From: Methylobacter marinus A45
GTDB taxonomy: Bacteria; Pseudomonadota; Gammaproteobacteria; Methylococcales; Methylomonadaceae
Assembly: GCF_000383855.1 (NCBI RefSeq)
Contig: NZ_KB912877.1
Location: 4,649,226-4,713,225, forward strand
DNA length: 64,000 nucleotides
Reading direction: 5' to 3'
Positions 15,121-24,377 of the stretch are shown here, piece after piece. Under the pieces are notes generated by a model. That model did not search any database, was not told the origin of the DNA, and was given only the letters and a program-made list of their open reading frames with translations. Every line of letters starts with the position of its first letter. The stretch's first letter is position 1. The translations under genes were made by a program, and so were the position numbers.

Positions 15121-15771
15121 CTAGCGTTTAGCTTGAACCGCGGCTTGCTCTGGAGCGCAGCGAAAGGGTAAGCCGTCAGATTCAAAGCGGTTGTTGCCGA
15201 TACGCTGGTAACTTTCAAAGTGTTTCATCAACTCTATTGCTGTGTTTGCATAATTCAATGCTTGTTCTTCTGAGATAGAAAGCATTGACTCCTGCTCATG
15301 CGCAATCTTATTTCTTAGAATACGCATTTCATGGAGTAATTTCTCATGTGTCTTTGATAAGCGCCCATTTCGTGCCAACATGTCAATGTTATGCATTGGC
15401 GAGCGGTATGACGGCGAATCTGGTGAAATAGCAAGCCGAGAAACAGCGGAAGCGATAGCAGTTTCCAGGCCGGACCATGCTAATAGAATTGCCGCCGACG
15501 GTGCTCGTTCTACAGCGTCCAATATTTGGTCTTCTAGGGAACTAAGTGCTGGACTTTCTAGCGCGGGCTTTTCTTTTAGCTCTTCAAGTTGGAGTTCTTC
15601 CGCATGTTGTTTTACTTTATCGAAGTCCAGTTCAAAATCCTTATACTTTAAATGAGCGAGACGCTGAACAATCTTTGCCAACTCGCTCTTGAATACGAAC
15701 AGGAACGTAATGGCAACCGCTGGCCAAGCGATGCTAGAAACTACGCCTACAACAAATTGTTTCCAATCCAT
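15121..15771 (-). CDS. Membrane-anchored HEPN-like protein (cassette)
   Basis: 216 residues. A membrane segment lies at about 6-28, followed by LKYKDFELDFDKVKQHAEEL. The helical C-terminal domain has the motif RNKIAH (R-x4-H form) near residue 153, typical of HEPN and DUF4145-like domains, many of which are RNases in conflict systems. The start has an upstream AAGGAA and lies 26 bp after an attC-like site read on the - strand. HEPN membership rests on the motif and helical context and needs a profile search. Confidence 0.65.
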   Translation of the reverse strand: MDWKQFVVGVVSSIAWPAVAITFLFVFKSELAKIVQRLAHLKYKDFELDFDKVKQHAEELQLEELKEKPALESPALSSLEDQILDAVERAPSAAILLAWSGLETAIASAVSRLAISPDSPSYRSPMHNIDMLARNGRLSKTHEKLLHEMRILRNKIAHEQESMLSISEEQALNYANTAIELMKHFESYQRIGNNRFESDGLPFRCAPEQAAVQAKR

Positions 15772-15796
15772 GATTTCCTTTGCTTGTTTATGTAAT

Positions 15797-15876
15797 AGAT
15801 AACGCTGAGCGCACCAGTGGCATTTTTGCAGCGAAGCGTAAAAAGGCCATCCACGACGTATCGCGTTTTGTTAAGT
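15797..15876 (-). other. attC-like recombination site 4 (minus-strand orientation)
   Basis: On the - strand ACTTAAC (15870-15876) and GTTATCT (15797-15803) bound an 80-bp imperfect dyad. The stop codon of the preceding gene lies inside the first box. The orientation is opposite to the sites at 8183-11681, so cassettes face both ways in this cargo region. Confidence 0.6.
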
Positions 15877-16452
15877 ATTTGGAGGATAATAAGGAACCGC
15901 TTTACTAGCATCATCTGTCCAGCGACTGCTGATGTTATACTCTCGACAAACTTTGTGTGCAGCTGCACCACAGAGTCTTAAAGTTTTATGCAAGTTTCCA
16001 GAACGGGCGTTTGAATTAACACCATCATGAGGACGCCACCCGCAAAAATGAATCTTATCCGCTTCTTCAACGTCCCGACTCAGTACCGCAACCTCAGTCA
16101 TTGTTGGAGTATTATTCGCATTAGCAGTCATTGGGATAGCTAGACTGAACTCATCAAAGAAGACATTAGGACGAAAAGGGTTGTTAGGGTCGTATTCTAA
16201 ATTTAACGCATCAACTAAAGCTCGATAGTTATCACCCAGATACGTTGCAATCTCATATCGGTCATTAACTTCTAAAACTAAGAATAATTGGTGGGCAATA
16301 CAGCCAAATAAGAGGATATGAGGGAAGTTTTCGGCAATATAAACAACAGAAAATTCCAAGTTCCTAAAATTAAAAACGAATCTGTTTTTTATGATGCCTT
16401 GAGCATTCATGTCCTGATGCAGCGACTCAAGACGGTTTAACCGCATTGCCAT
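15871..16452 (-). CDS. DUF6037-like cassette protein
   Basis: 193 residues. LESLHQDMNAQGIIKNRFVF, LFGCIAHQLF, ATYLGDNYRAL and YDPNNPFRPNVFFDEF resemble DUF6037-type proteins, which I recall as frequent in integrons and islands. The function is unknown. The C-terminal 60 residues are basic with several Cys and His. The gene ends within an attC-like site. It is the first cargo gene after the large terminase (219 bp gap). Confidence 0.6.
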   Translation of the reverse strand: MAMRLNRLESLHQDMNAQGIIKNRFVFNFRNLEFSVVYIAENFPHILLFGCIAHQLFLVLEVNDRYEIATYLGDNYRALVDALNLEYDPNNPFRPNVFFDEFSLAIPMTANANNTPTMTEVAVLSRDVEEADKIHFCGWRPHDGVNSNARSGNLHKTLRLCGAAAHKVCREYNISSRWTDDASKAVPYYPPNT

Positions 16453-16670
16453 ACTCTCTCCGTGTTAAATTGATTTGCCTAATAAGTGATTCTCTAGATC
16501 TGCATATCTTACACACTGGACCACAGCATCAAAACAATTTTTCCGAAAACATTGTCGTTCTAAACGGGATAACCTACGTAATTTTCACGAAACAGCCCCG
16601 GATAACTTCAATACTAATATGTACAGCTGACTTACCCAAGCGATTCAGCAACTGGCCGCTATACGGTTAA

Positions 16671-19600
16671 TCACCGCCTCACCCGCATCCTGGCCGCCCT
16701 CACCCTGACTTCCGCTTTTTTCTCCGTATCCGAGCCAACCGCCGCGGCCATTCCGGAATCGCCGTGATAAACCTCGCTGTTCTCGTCCCATTCGGCGGCC
16801 CATAGCGGCGGATGGTTCCAGTCGATTTCCTTTTGCCAGTGGTTTTGCAGTTTGACCAGGTAGGCGGCGTGGTCGTAGCACAGCAGGTCAAAGGATTCGT
16901 TGCGCGCGCCGCTGGGCTTGTTCCACCCATCATCGGTGCGATTTTCGGCGACCAGCTCCTCATAAAAGGCATTGCTGAACCAGTTGGGGAAGTGGATGTA
17001 GTTCTGGCCAGCCTCGATGCGGTTGAGGTTGGCGCTAATGAGGTCCTTGATCAGCGTGGTGTTGACCAGCCATAGCGGCAGTTCGCCGACGACTTTGGCC
17101 TTGCGCGCGGCCTTGCTGGAGGCATCCGGATGGGTCAGCGTGATTTTCGGCTTGTTGGCGGTGCGCTTGGGCCGTTCGCCTTTGACCAGGATAAACCGGC
17201 GGTCCAGTTGCTTTTTCTTCATTTCGCGCCAGAAGGTGTAGGCCCGTTCGGCGACGCCTTCTTCGCCGCCGGAGTCGCTGGCGGTGATCAGGATGCCCAT
17301 AGTGCGACCGGAACCGTCAGCCAAGGGGTAACGCTTACGGATGACTTTGCTTTCCAGCAGCAGCCAGTCTTCGATGTAGCCGGCCGGGTCGATCGTCAGG
17401 GGTTCGCCGCCCGCCTCTCTATTGGACAGTGTGATGGCGAAGCGGTCGATCAGCCAGATTTCGTTATGGACGCCGTGGCCGTGGACCTGGACCTCGAAGC
17501 GATTTTTCTGGATGTCGACGGTGGCGATCAGGAAGCGCACGCCTTTACAGACTTCGCGCTTGGGCAGGTCCTCGGCCCGGCGCTCGTAGTCGGCGGCGCT
17601 GACGTCGGAGGTCATGCGCTTGGGCAAATAGGGGGCGCCAAAATTGACGTTAATGATGGTTTTCAGGTTTTCTTCCGATCGGGTGATGTCATATTCCCGG
17701 TAGGCTTTTAAGTATTTTTCGACCAGGCTGTCGGGCTCCGAGTAGGCGGCTAGAATCCCCGGGAACCAGAACGAGGCGATCCGGCTTTTAAGGCCTTCCC
17801 CCACTATCCTGCCGTTTTCGATCGCGCATCCTTCCGGCACCCATAGTCCGGTTTTGTTCATGTTGCGTTTGTGGTGCAAATCGATCAGGCAGCCGTTGGC
17901 GGTACACTGATATCTGACCGGCACGGTTATCTCTGTTAAGGTGGCACCGAATAAATCGCGATCATGGGCGAAGCTCAGGCCTCTCTCGTCGGGCGGCGGC
18001 ATGAAATATTCGCCGCATTCGGGGCATTGCACGTACCAGCGCCGCATGTCGCCCATGTTGAACAGCGACAAGGCCCCTCCGCACGGCGGCGCCTCATGTC
18101 TGTAGTGGCTTTTGTGTTTGGGATCGGTGATTTCGAAGCCGGGCGAGGTTTCCACCAGCGTCATACCGCGGCTTAGAAATTTGGCGGTCCGTTGTTGGGC
18201 CAGTGCGAACGGTGAGCCTTCGCCATCGATGTTTTGCGTCATTCGGTCGTAGTCCGTAATCAGCACGTATTTGAGCGGCTTGCCGGATATTTCGTTAATC
18301 GAGGGCCAGCGTTGAAACAGGATGGCGCCGGACTTGAACACTTTGTCGTAGGTATTGTCGCTTTTGCTGCCTGGCGCTAATTCTTGCTTCAGATCGGGGC
18401 TATCGCGGAATGCGCGCTTGATGACTTGAGTGTCGAAATCGCGCGCCGTCCCTTTGGTCGTCTGCATGATCAGAAAGTCTGCCGGATCGCATTTGATCAC
18501 ATAAGCCATGAAGTTGGTTATCAGGCCCTGCGTATTGTGCGTGGGTATCATGCCTTTTCCGGCTAAAAACAGATGCGATTCGTTTTTGACGCGTATACAT
18601 TTGACCGGAACCGATGCTGTCTTTTCGATGTTAGTGATTCTGCGGCGCTTGTTTTCCGCAATTCGATTACCCGCCAAATTTTCTGGCCTGAGCAGAGCGC
18701 GTTTTCTTGTCAGCTTGAATACTGGAAAGTTATCGTAAACATGGAAGTCAATAGTCCAGGAGGGTTTGCCTTTTTTGGCCTGTCCTTTGGAATAAGCAAA
18801 GGTTTGCCTATTTCTGATCCTCGCTTTTATGCCGAACGTCATCAACAGCTCGTAAACGCCGTCAATCAGAGCTTTTTCAACACTGGTATAGGAACATGAA
18901 CCGCTGGACTTACAGCAGGTGCCATCACTATCCATGAGACCCTGAAGAAGGGCGAGTCGTTGGTCATATGATGCTCTGAGATAATTGTTCGGAATGTGTT
19001 TTGCACATCCATCGTCTATTAATACGCCAAGTTTCCTGAGTCGCGTAGACAATCCGTTATGCTTGTTGACAGCCTCATCAGACTTGATGCCGTGATTTCG
19101 ATGCCGCCTATTTTGTGCATTACACTTCAAACAATGCCCCATTGATGTTGTACCAACAACCCGCTTATCATGCCCCCGGAAACAAATATCACCTTCGAGC
19201 GGCTTTCTATCGATTATTAGACGATATAGATTTTCTCGCCGTTTGTCCGCTGTTATTTCGACTACATGCCCTGCCTGTTCGATGTGTTTTATTAGTTCTA
19301 AATCATGCGTTGTAATTCTGCTATGATTCGAATCGCTATCACCCAGCCATAAGCCCAATACATAGGGGTCAACCGGTAATTCTTTATCTGGAAATTGGAG
19401 TGGACGGCTGTTTTCTACAGCAAATAACCGCCTGGATCCATGCGCGAATCGCGTGGCCATATCTTGCGTTTCGAGCGTGATGTTAGCTGACATTTTTAAT
19501 GTGCCATCCCGATTGAACTGGGTAACGGTCCAAAGGTGTTCGGCGTCGGCAATTATGCTTTCACCGTCCGAAAACGTTATACGGTAACAGTCATGCCCAA

Positions 19601-19961
19601 GCATGGGTAAAGTCACAAAATCGACTTCTGCCGGGTTGCCGTCATTGCCTATCACAATATCGCCGACTGCTACGTCTCCCATTGTTGTCCAACCGCTTGG
19701 AGTTGGGATAGGAGTATCAAGCGATAATGCCTTACCGGATTGCGCCGGACCGACAAAGATGACCGCGTCATAATGCCGGCTGTTCAGGCAATTCATCGGC
19801 TCGATCATGTAGGGCGTCAGCTCCGGTTTCCACTTATCAACGCCGCCGCTCGCCGTCCGCACGTTAACGTAGCGTTCGGCGGCATCGGTGACGGAGATGC
19901 GCTCCCGCGGGCGCACCAGCTTGGCTATGCCGCGCCGGATACCCGCTGCCGCCATGCTCAT
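16671..19961 (-). CDS. Phage terminase large subunit (GpA family), intein-containing
   Basis: 1096 residues, of which 78-476 are an intein; the spliced protein would be 697 residues, close to the GpA norm. The host P-loop GPAQSGK-TQ is split exactly between Lys77 and Thr477. Later parts show GpA features: a zinc-ribbon-like VQCPECGEYFMPPP region, and the nuclease-domain segments GVRFLIATVDIQKNRFEVQV and ILITASDSGGEEGV. It packages DNA with the Nu1-like small subunit, whose gene overlaps its start by 4 bp. Without splicing the ATPase should be inactive. Confidence 0.93.
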   Translation of the reverse strand: MSMAAAGIRRGIAKLVRPRERISVTDAAERYVNVRTASGGVDKWKPELTPYMIEPMNCLNSRHYDAVIFVGPAQSGKALSLDTPIPTPSGWTTMGDVAVGDIVIGNDGNPAEVDFVTLPMLGHDCYRITFSDGESIIADAEHLWTVTQFNRDGTLKMSANITLETQDMATRFAHGSRRLFAVENSRPLQFPDKELPVDPYVLGLWLGDSDSNHSRITTHDLELIKHIEQAGHVVEITADKRRENLYRLIIDRKPLEGDICFRGHDKRVVGTTSMGHCLKCNAQNRRHRNHGIKSDEAVNKHNGLSTRLRKLGVLIDDGCAKHIPNNYLRASYDQRLALLQGLMDSDGTCCKSSGSCSYTSVEKALIDGVYELLMTFGIKARIRNRQTFAYSKGQAKKGKPSWTIDFHVYDNFPVFKLTRKRALLRPENLAGNRIAENKRRRITNIEKTASVPVKCIRVKNESHLFLAGKGMIPTHNTQGLITNFMAYVIKCDPADFLIMQTTKGTARDFDTQVIKRAFRDSPDLKQELAPGSKSDNTYDKVFKSGAILFQRWPSINEISGKPLKYVLITDYDRMTQNIDGEGSPFALAQQRTAKFLSRGMTLVETSPGFEITDPKHKSHYRHEAPPCGGALSLFNMGDMRRWYVQCPECGEYFMPPPDERGLSFAHDRDLFGATLTEITVPVRYQCTANGCLIDLHHKRNMNKTGLWVPEGCAIENGRIVGEGLKSRIASFWFPGILAAYSEPDSLVEKYLKAYREYDITRSEENLKTIINVNFGAPYLPKRMTSDVSAADYERRAEDLPKREVCKGVRFLIATVDIQKNRFEVQVHGHGVHNEIWLIDRFAITLSNREAGGEPLTIDPAGYIEDWLLLESKVIRKRYPLADGSGRTMGILITASDSGGEEGVAERAYTFWREMKKKQLDRRFILVKGERPKRTANKPKITLTHPDASSKAARKAKVVGELPLWLVNTTLIKDLISANLNRIEAGQNYIHFPNWFSNAFYEELVAENRTDDGWNKPSGARNESFDLLCYDHAAYLVKLQNHWQKEIDWNHPPLWAAEWDENSEVYHGDSGMAAAVGSDTEKKAEVRVRAARMRVRR
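18534..19730 (-). other. Class 3 intein with LAGLIDADG endonuclease in TerL Walker A motif
   Basis: 399 residues, starting ALSLDTPIPTPSGW and ending GMIPTHN before Thr+1. There is no N-terminal Cys/Ser. It has the class 3 triad instead: Trp two residues after the block B His (AEHLW), Cys at block F position 4 (VPVKCIRV) and Thr in block G (PTHN). Endonuclease blocks are PYVLGLWLGDSDS and LLQGLMDSDGTC. Between them lies a C-x3-H...C-x2-C segment (CFRGHDK, HCLKCNA) that looks zinc-binding. All splicing residues are intact, so it is probably active. Confidence 0.92.
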
Positions 19962-20449
19962 TCCAGTTCCTCCAGCAAATCAGCCCATTGCTCCCTGAGA
20001 GCGTCGATCCTGGATTCGATGCTTTCGATGATTTCTGGCTCCAGGCGGTAGTCGCGTTCGAGGATGTCGGGCAGGGTTTCCAGCACTTGCAGGCCTGATT
20101 TGGCAATCAACGCCATCTGTTCGCGAGACTCGTTCGCATAAACGGATACGCCGGATTCCCGCTCAAACTTGATCCTGTCGTTTTCGGATTTGAACCAATC
20201 CGCGCGCTCCTTCGGCGACATTCGGTCCGGATCGTTATGCACAGCGCCATCGGACAACTGCGGCAATAAAATTGCCTTGGCCGCTTGGCCAACACTGTAA
20301 ACAGGGTGACCTCTACGTTCTCCGGATGGATTCACGTTCGCATCGCGCAGCCGGCGCTGCACAGTCTCCCGAGCAATGCCGAACTCCCGGGACAGCTGGT
20401 TTAAAGACCAGCTAAACCAGTCATTGATTGATGCAACTTCAGTCGCCAT
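19958..20449 (-). CDS. Terminase small subunit (DUF1441, Nu1-like)
   Basis: 163 residues from MATEVASINDWFSWSLNQ; the frame is open 20 codons further upstream, but that part is hydrophobic and unlike the family. The N-terminal winged-helix region has LSREFGIARETVQRRLRDAN and GERRGHPVYSVGQAAKAIL; the C-terminus is a long helix for assembly. It binds the packaging site and recruits the large subunit. It overlaps terL by 4 bp. Confidence 0.85.
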   Translation of the reverse strand: MATEVASINDWFSWSLNQLSREFGIARETVQRRLRDANVNPSGERRGHPVYSVGQAAKAILLPQLSDGAVHNDPDRMSPKERADWFKSENDRIKFERESGVSVYANESREQMALIAKSGLQVLETLPDILERDYRLEPEIIESIESRIDALREQWADLLEELE

Positions 20450-20543
20450 ACCAAAACAAAAAATCAACAAATTTACACATAATAACAACAACTTAGGAAA
20501 TAATGGCATGACATACGTTGAGACCCATGGAACCCCAAAAACT

Positions 20544-20570
20544 CAAAAAAACCGGGAGCCTTTGCACCCG
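20544..20570 (-). terminator. Intrinsic terminator between Q-like gene and terminase (tR'-like)
   Basis: On the - strand CGGGTGC-AAAG-GCTCCCG forms a stem with one T-T mismatch followed by GGTTTTTTTG. It lies between the Q-like gene and the terminase genes, the position of the late terminator that lambda-type Q proteins override. Confidence 0.7.
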
Positions 20571-20618
20571 TTGGTAATTCTTGAGGTGCCAGGGTCCCCG
20601 CCTCCTCATTCATGGCGT

Positions 20619-21167
20619 TCATGCGCTTACTTTCGCTAGCTTGGTTTCGACAGATGCTTCCATATCGAGTACGTAACGATAAATTCTTTCGTATCTATCA
20701 TTCCAAACCTGTTGCCATTGATATTTATGAACGCCGACAAACTCGGCTTTGGCTCTGCCGCTGGCAGGCTTATATCCGGAGCTGTTGCACGTATTGCAGG
20801 CATGATTAAAAACCATGCCGGTACCGTTGCAGCGTCGGCAGCAGCCCGGACTAATCACTTCGAATACGGCCAGCGCTCCCATATTGCAAACGATTGGGCG
20901 GCCTTTGGTGATCTTCCACTGCTCTTCCAATGCCAAGCCTACGGCATACAGCCGGACATGTGCCCGCAATGCCCGCTCAGCTGCCTCGTCATCACGGTAC
21001 TTGGCCAATACCAAATTGGTTTCATGGGCATCCAATCCAGACAATAACCCCGCCATCTCAACCCGATTCAACAGCGCATGAAAGGAACCACGGGATGACT
21101 CCCCGTAATTCACCGTTCTGGCGCCGGTTACACTGATAAAAGCAACACTTGCCACACTTGCCCCCAT
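20619..21167 (-). CDS. Q-like late antiterminator with zinc-finger motif
   Basis: 182 residues from ATG 21167 (an in-frame TTG lies 9 nt upstream). The middle has a DnaJ-like zinc motif, CCRRCNGTG...CNTCNSSG, as in the phage 82/21 type Q and related antitermination proteins. The helical region before it (HETNLVLAKYRDDEAAERAL) also fits. The position just before the late genes and a terminator supports a Q role. Sequence similarity is not strong enough for certainty. Confidence 0.6.
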   Translation of the reverse strand: MGASVASVAFISVTGARTVNYGESSRGSFHALLNRVEMAGLLSGLDAHETNLVLAKYRDDEAAERALRAHVRLYAVGLALEEQWKITKGRPIVCNMGALAVFEVISPGCCRRCNGTGMVFNHACNTCNSSGYKPASGRAKAEFVGVHKYQWQQVWNDRYERIYRYVLDMEASVETKLAKVSA

Positions 21168-21181
21168 TTGGATCAATACCT

Positions 21182-21460
21182 ATGACCACCACGCCCAACC
21201 CATGACCACAGAACCATTGAATTTACTGGCTTGGTCATACTGGTCATACTGGTCTTGGATAAAAATAATAAATAAAAAAACATCATTCGCTCTCGCACTA
21301 CTAGGGGCTATGGCACAGCGCCGCTATAGCAGCAAAAAACCACCCCCGACATCCCTGACCACCCTGACCAGCCCAGAAAACACGCGGCTTGCGGAATTTT
21401 AATATCCATGACCACTATCCCAGACCAGGGCGACCACCACGACCGCCATTGTTTCAAGAG
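21182..21460. repeat. Cluster of GACCA/TGGTC short repeats
   Basis: About ten copies of the pentamer GACCA or its complement occur in 280 bp, several as CTGGTCATACTGGTCATACTGGTC-like and CTGACCACCCTGACCAG-like tandems (each shown here only in part). The stretch between the primase gene and the Q-like gene contains no supported gene. It could be a phage origin (iterons or primase sites) or regulator binding sites. Confidence 0.5.
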
Positions 21461-21511
21461 ACAAAACAATCCCCGCCTGAAACGAAAAATCTGTCGGCGA
21501 TATCTAAATAG

Positions 21512-24118
21512 TCACGCAAACGCATTGCCACGGTCATGAACCTCCCAATACGTCTCCGGAATACCGAACCGGTCCGAGAAAATCGCCCGCGCTTCATCCA
21601 GCGCCGGAATCAAATATTCCAGATAGCGCCCGCCGCTGGCATCGCGCGGCCTGCTGGTCCTGATCCCCCAATCGTGCAGCATTCGCCCCACGATCGAAGA
21701 ATGCTCTGGATGCGTCACCTTATACTGATTGCAGTGCCGCAAATATGCGGCCTCAACCTGTTTCCAAGGGCACCGCTCCGGCCAAACGAATTGCGCATCC
21801 TCCGCATAGGCATCGGTCTCATACAGATAACCCTGCTGTAGCATATCCAGCCACCAACGCACCACCGACCCGGCCGACATAATCTTCATCTCCCAGCCTC
21901 GTTTCAGAATGTGCCCAGGTATCTGCCTCGGATGCCAGTCGCTGATATCGCGATCCAGCAGATAACCAAACAGCGCCGCCGTACCGCCGTCGCGCATATG
22001 CTCGTTCAGATCCTTGAAATACTGCCAATCGCCCTTGCGCGCATCCGACACATCGGTAATCACATAACGCCGGTCATCCACCCCCCTGGGTACCGCCCAC
22101 TGTTCATTGGTTGCGAAAATACAGCGCCGGAACGATTTCACCATCGACAAATCCCGGCCCTTGTACTCGATCGGCTGGATCGGATCGGTAATCATCGACT
22201 TCAGCACACCCTGCGCCGACTTATCGCCGCCCCACACCGATTCATTACAAAAAATCAGCAAGGCATTGGCCAAGTGCCCGGAAAACCGCCCGGTCACCTG
22301 ATTCAGCGACGACAGCATTAAATAATGCTCACGACCCACGATCTGCGACAAAGGATCGATAAACGTATTTTTCCCGATCCCCTCGCGGCCGCGAAACACC
22401 AGCGCCGTTTCCGGTAGCTCCTGCGGACGCTGCACCAGATGCGCCGCCCAATTGATAATGTAATCGTACAGCTCATCATCGCCACTGCAGATCACCTCAT
22501 TAACAAATTGCAGGTAGCGCCAGCAGTCGCCCTTGACGGCCTCCAACCCCCAGCCCTGCCACAAATTCAAGTAGCCAGGCTCGTTTTCCCCGGGCAAAAA
22601 CACCATGCCCTTATACTCCGCCCGTTGCGGGTGATTCAGCCAATACTCGCCCCAGCCCATTTCATCACCTCGGTCGTACACCTTGCGGTTGCAATACTTC
22701 AGCTCAAAATCGGATTTACTGGAAAACGTGATCAGCTTTTTACCCTGCACCGGATCAAACTCGCGATTCATGATCACCACCCGGCCGCCCATCGGCAGCA
22801 CCGCATGACTCTCATTCAGCGTAGTAATGACATCATCGTCACTGGTCTGCTCAGGCACATTCGGTCCGAAACGAGCAGCATGCCCCTTGTACTCATCCAG
22901 CAACGACGCCTTCGTGGTATCGGCTTTCTTGGCGATCTTCGATAGCAATGCCTCGACAGCCGGTTGCTTCAATTGCGCCTTGGCAATCTGCCTCAGCAAC
23001 ACATCAGTCAAAAAATCAAAGTCGTCGGCATCTTCGATCAACGCCTCAAACTCCTTTAGCCCCATCCTGGGCGCTTTCGTCTCCCCTTTGGAGGGCGGAG
23101 ACTCGGCCGGACCTTCGGCCGCGTGGCTTGAGTCATTACCGGCGCTAAGCGCTTGGGCGATGACCTCCGCCACTGCGGGCAATCCGAGCAAACGATGCAT
23201 ATCGTTAAAGTCGGTCGGAATCTTCCCATCTATTGAAGCTGATTCTTGGAACTTCGCCACCGCGAGCATGCCGTTGATTTGCCCAGCACATTCTTGTGCT
23301 TTGCTCAAACCAGGATTGCCATCCGTTGCCACGTCATTATCCGCACAGACAATGAGGGTTAAATCCGGAAACTTTTTCCGTAATGCCGTTGCCACGGGTA
23401 ATAAATTGCCCGCGTTAAACGCCACCGCCACCGCATACCCCGTCGCTTCATAGAGGCTTGCACCGGTTGCATAGCCTTCACAAATCAACAAAATACCGTT
23501 CGGCTTGCCGATGGCATAATAAGAGCCGATAATCTCCCCGCCGGTCAAAAACCGCTTGCTCCCATCCGGCTGAATAAACTGCAAGGTAGTGATCATGCCC
23601 GCCGCGTTACGGGCAGCCACCACCAGGCCGTTATTCAGCACCTTCACGCCAAAGGGCTTGATGCCCTTGGCAACCAGGTACGCATGCACATCCGTCGATG
23701 GCAGCGCCCCTTTATCGCCAGAACCGGCCGTCGCCGGCTTGGCAATATTCCATAGCCGATCCGCCTTTTTCGCGGTATCGGCCCAAATCTGTTTCTGCTC
23801 GGCGGCCCGTTCCGCCTTCAGCTGCTCATACCGCAGCCGCAACGCTTCGCGCTCGGCCCGCGAAATCTCATTTTTGCCCTTCGAACACCAAGTATGCGAC
23901 TCGCCGGTTTTCCACGACCCGAACGCCCCGGCATAGATGCCCATATTGCTGTACAGCGCATACCAGCCGTTTGAAGAGCCGGTCTTGTCATTCGCAATCC
24001 GGTACCGGCAAATCTTGCCGTCGGTTTCCAGCGTCAGCGGTTTATGCGGGCTCAGGCCTGCACCGGCAATCGCATTCAGGAAGCTGGTTTGATCTTCTTG
24101 ACTAAAAAAGCTCATCAT
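21512..24118 (-). CDS. Phage primase-helicase (Toprim plus DUF5906)
   Basis: About 868 residues from the ATG ATG pair at 24113-24118. The Toprim segment has LLICEGYATGASLYEATGYA and LIVCADNDVA. The C-terminal SF3-like helicase (DUF5906) shows FRGREGIGKNTF (Walker A), FSGHLANALLIFCNES (Walker B), YKGRDLSMVKSF and CIFATNE (sensor). This architecture is the replicative primase-helicase of many temperate phages. The start overlaps the preceding small gene by 17 bp. Confidence 0.88.
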   Translation of the reverse strand: MMSFFSQEDQTSFLNAIAGAGLSPHKPLTLETDGKICRYRIANDKTGSSNGWYALYSNMGIYAGAFGSWKTGESHTWCSKGKNEISRAEREALRLRYEQLKAERAAEQKQIWADTAKKADRLWNIAKPATAGSGDKGALPSTDVHAYLVAKGIKPFGVKVLNNGLVVAARNAAGMITTLQFIQPDGSKRFLTGGEIIGSYYAIGKPNGILLICEGYATGASLYEATGYAVAVAFNAGNLLPVATALRKKFPDLTLIVCADNDVATDGNPGLSKAQECAGQINGMLAVAKFQESASIDGKIPTDFNDMHRLLGLPAVAEVIAQALSAGNDSSHAAEGPAESPPSKGETKAPRMGLKEFEALIEDADDFDFLTDVLLRQIAKAQLKQPAVEALLSKIAKKADTTKASLLDEYKGHAARFGPNVPEQTSDDDVITTLNESHAVLPMGGRVVIMNREFDPVQGKKLITFSSKSDFELKYCNRKVYDRGDEMGWGEYWLNHPQRAEYKGMVFLPGENEPGYLNLWQGWGLEAVKGDCWRYLQFVNEVICSGDDELYDYIINWAAHLVQRPQELPETALVFRGREGIGKNTFIDPLSQIVGREHYLMLSSLNQVTGRFSGHLANALLIFCNESVWGGDKSAQGVLKSMITDPIQPIEYKGRDLSMVKSFRRCIFATNEQWAVPRGVDDRRYVITDVSDARKGDWQYFKDLNEHMRDGGTAALFGYLLDRDISDWHPRQIPGHILKRGWEMKIMSAGSVVRWWLDMLQQGYLYETDAYAEDAQFVWPERCPWKQVEAAYLRHCNQYKVTHPEHSSIVGRMLHDWGIRTSRPRDASGGRYLEYLIPALDEARAIFSDRFGIPETYWEVHDRGNAFA

Positions 24119-24377
24119 CTTCATCCGTGTAATCAGGCCAAGAAGTGTCGAAGCTAACACCAGGCGCATGTTCCCAAACTTTCAAAACAAATGGAGCCGC
24201 CAATTTATATAGATCCATTACGGTGTAATCTTTACCGCCAACAGCACTAGACGACGCCATAATCGAATCTTCAATGTTTGCCGCCATTACCCACATCAAA
24301 TCAGTTAAATTTTCTGGTTGTGAGCCAGTCGGTCTCTCCAATAATGGCGTTCTTATTGTTTGTTTTTTATCGGCCAC
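24102..24377 (-). CDS. Hypothetical small phage protein
   Basis: 91 residues, acidic at the C-terminus (DYTDEDDELF), with no recognised domain. It overlaps the helicase gene upstream by 11 bp and the primase gene downstream by 17 bp, so it is part of the replication operon. Confidence 0.7.
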   Translation of the reverse strand: MADKKQTIRTPLLERPTGSQPENLTDLMWVMAANIEDSIMASSSAVGGKDYTVMDLYKLAAPFVLKVWEHAPGVSFDTSWPDYTDEDDELF

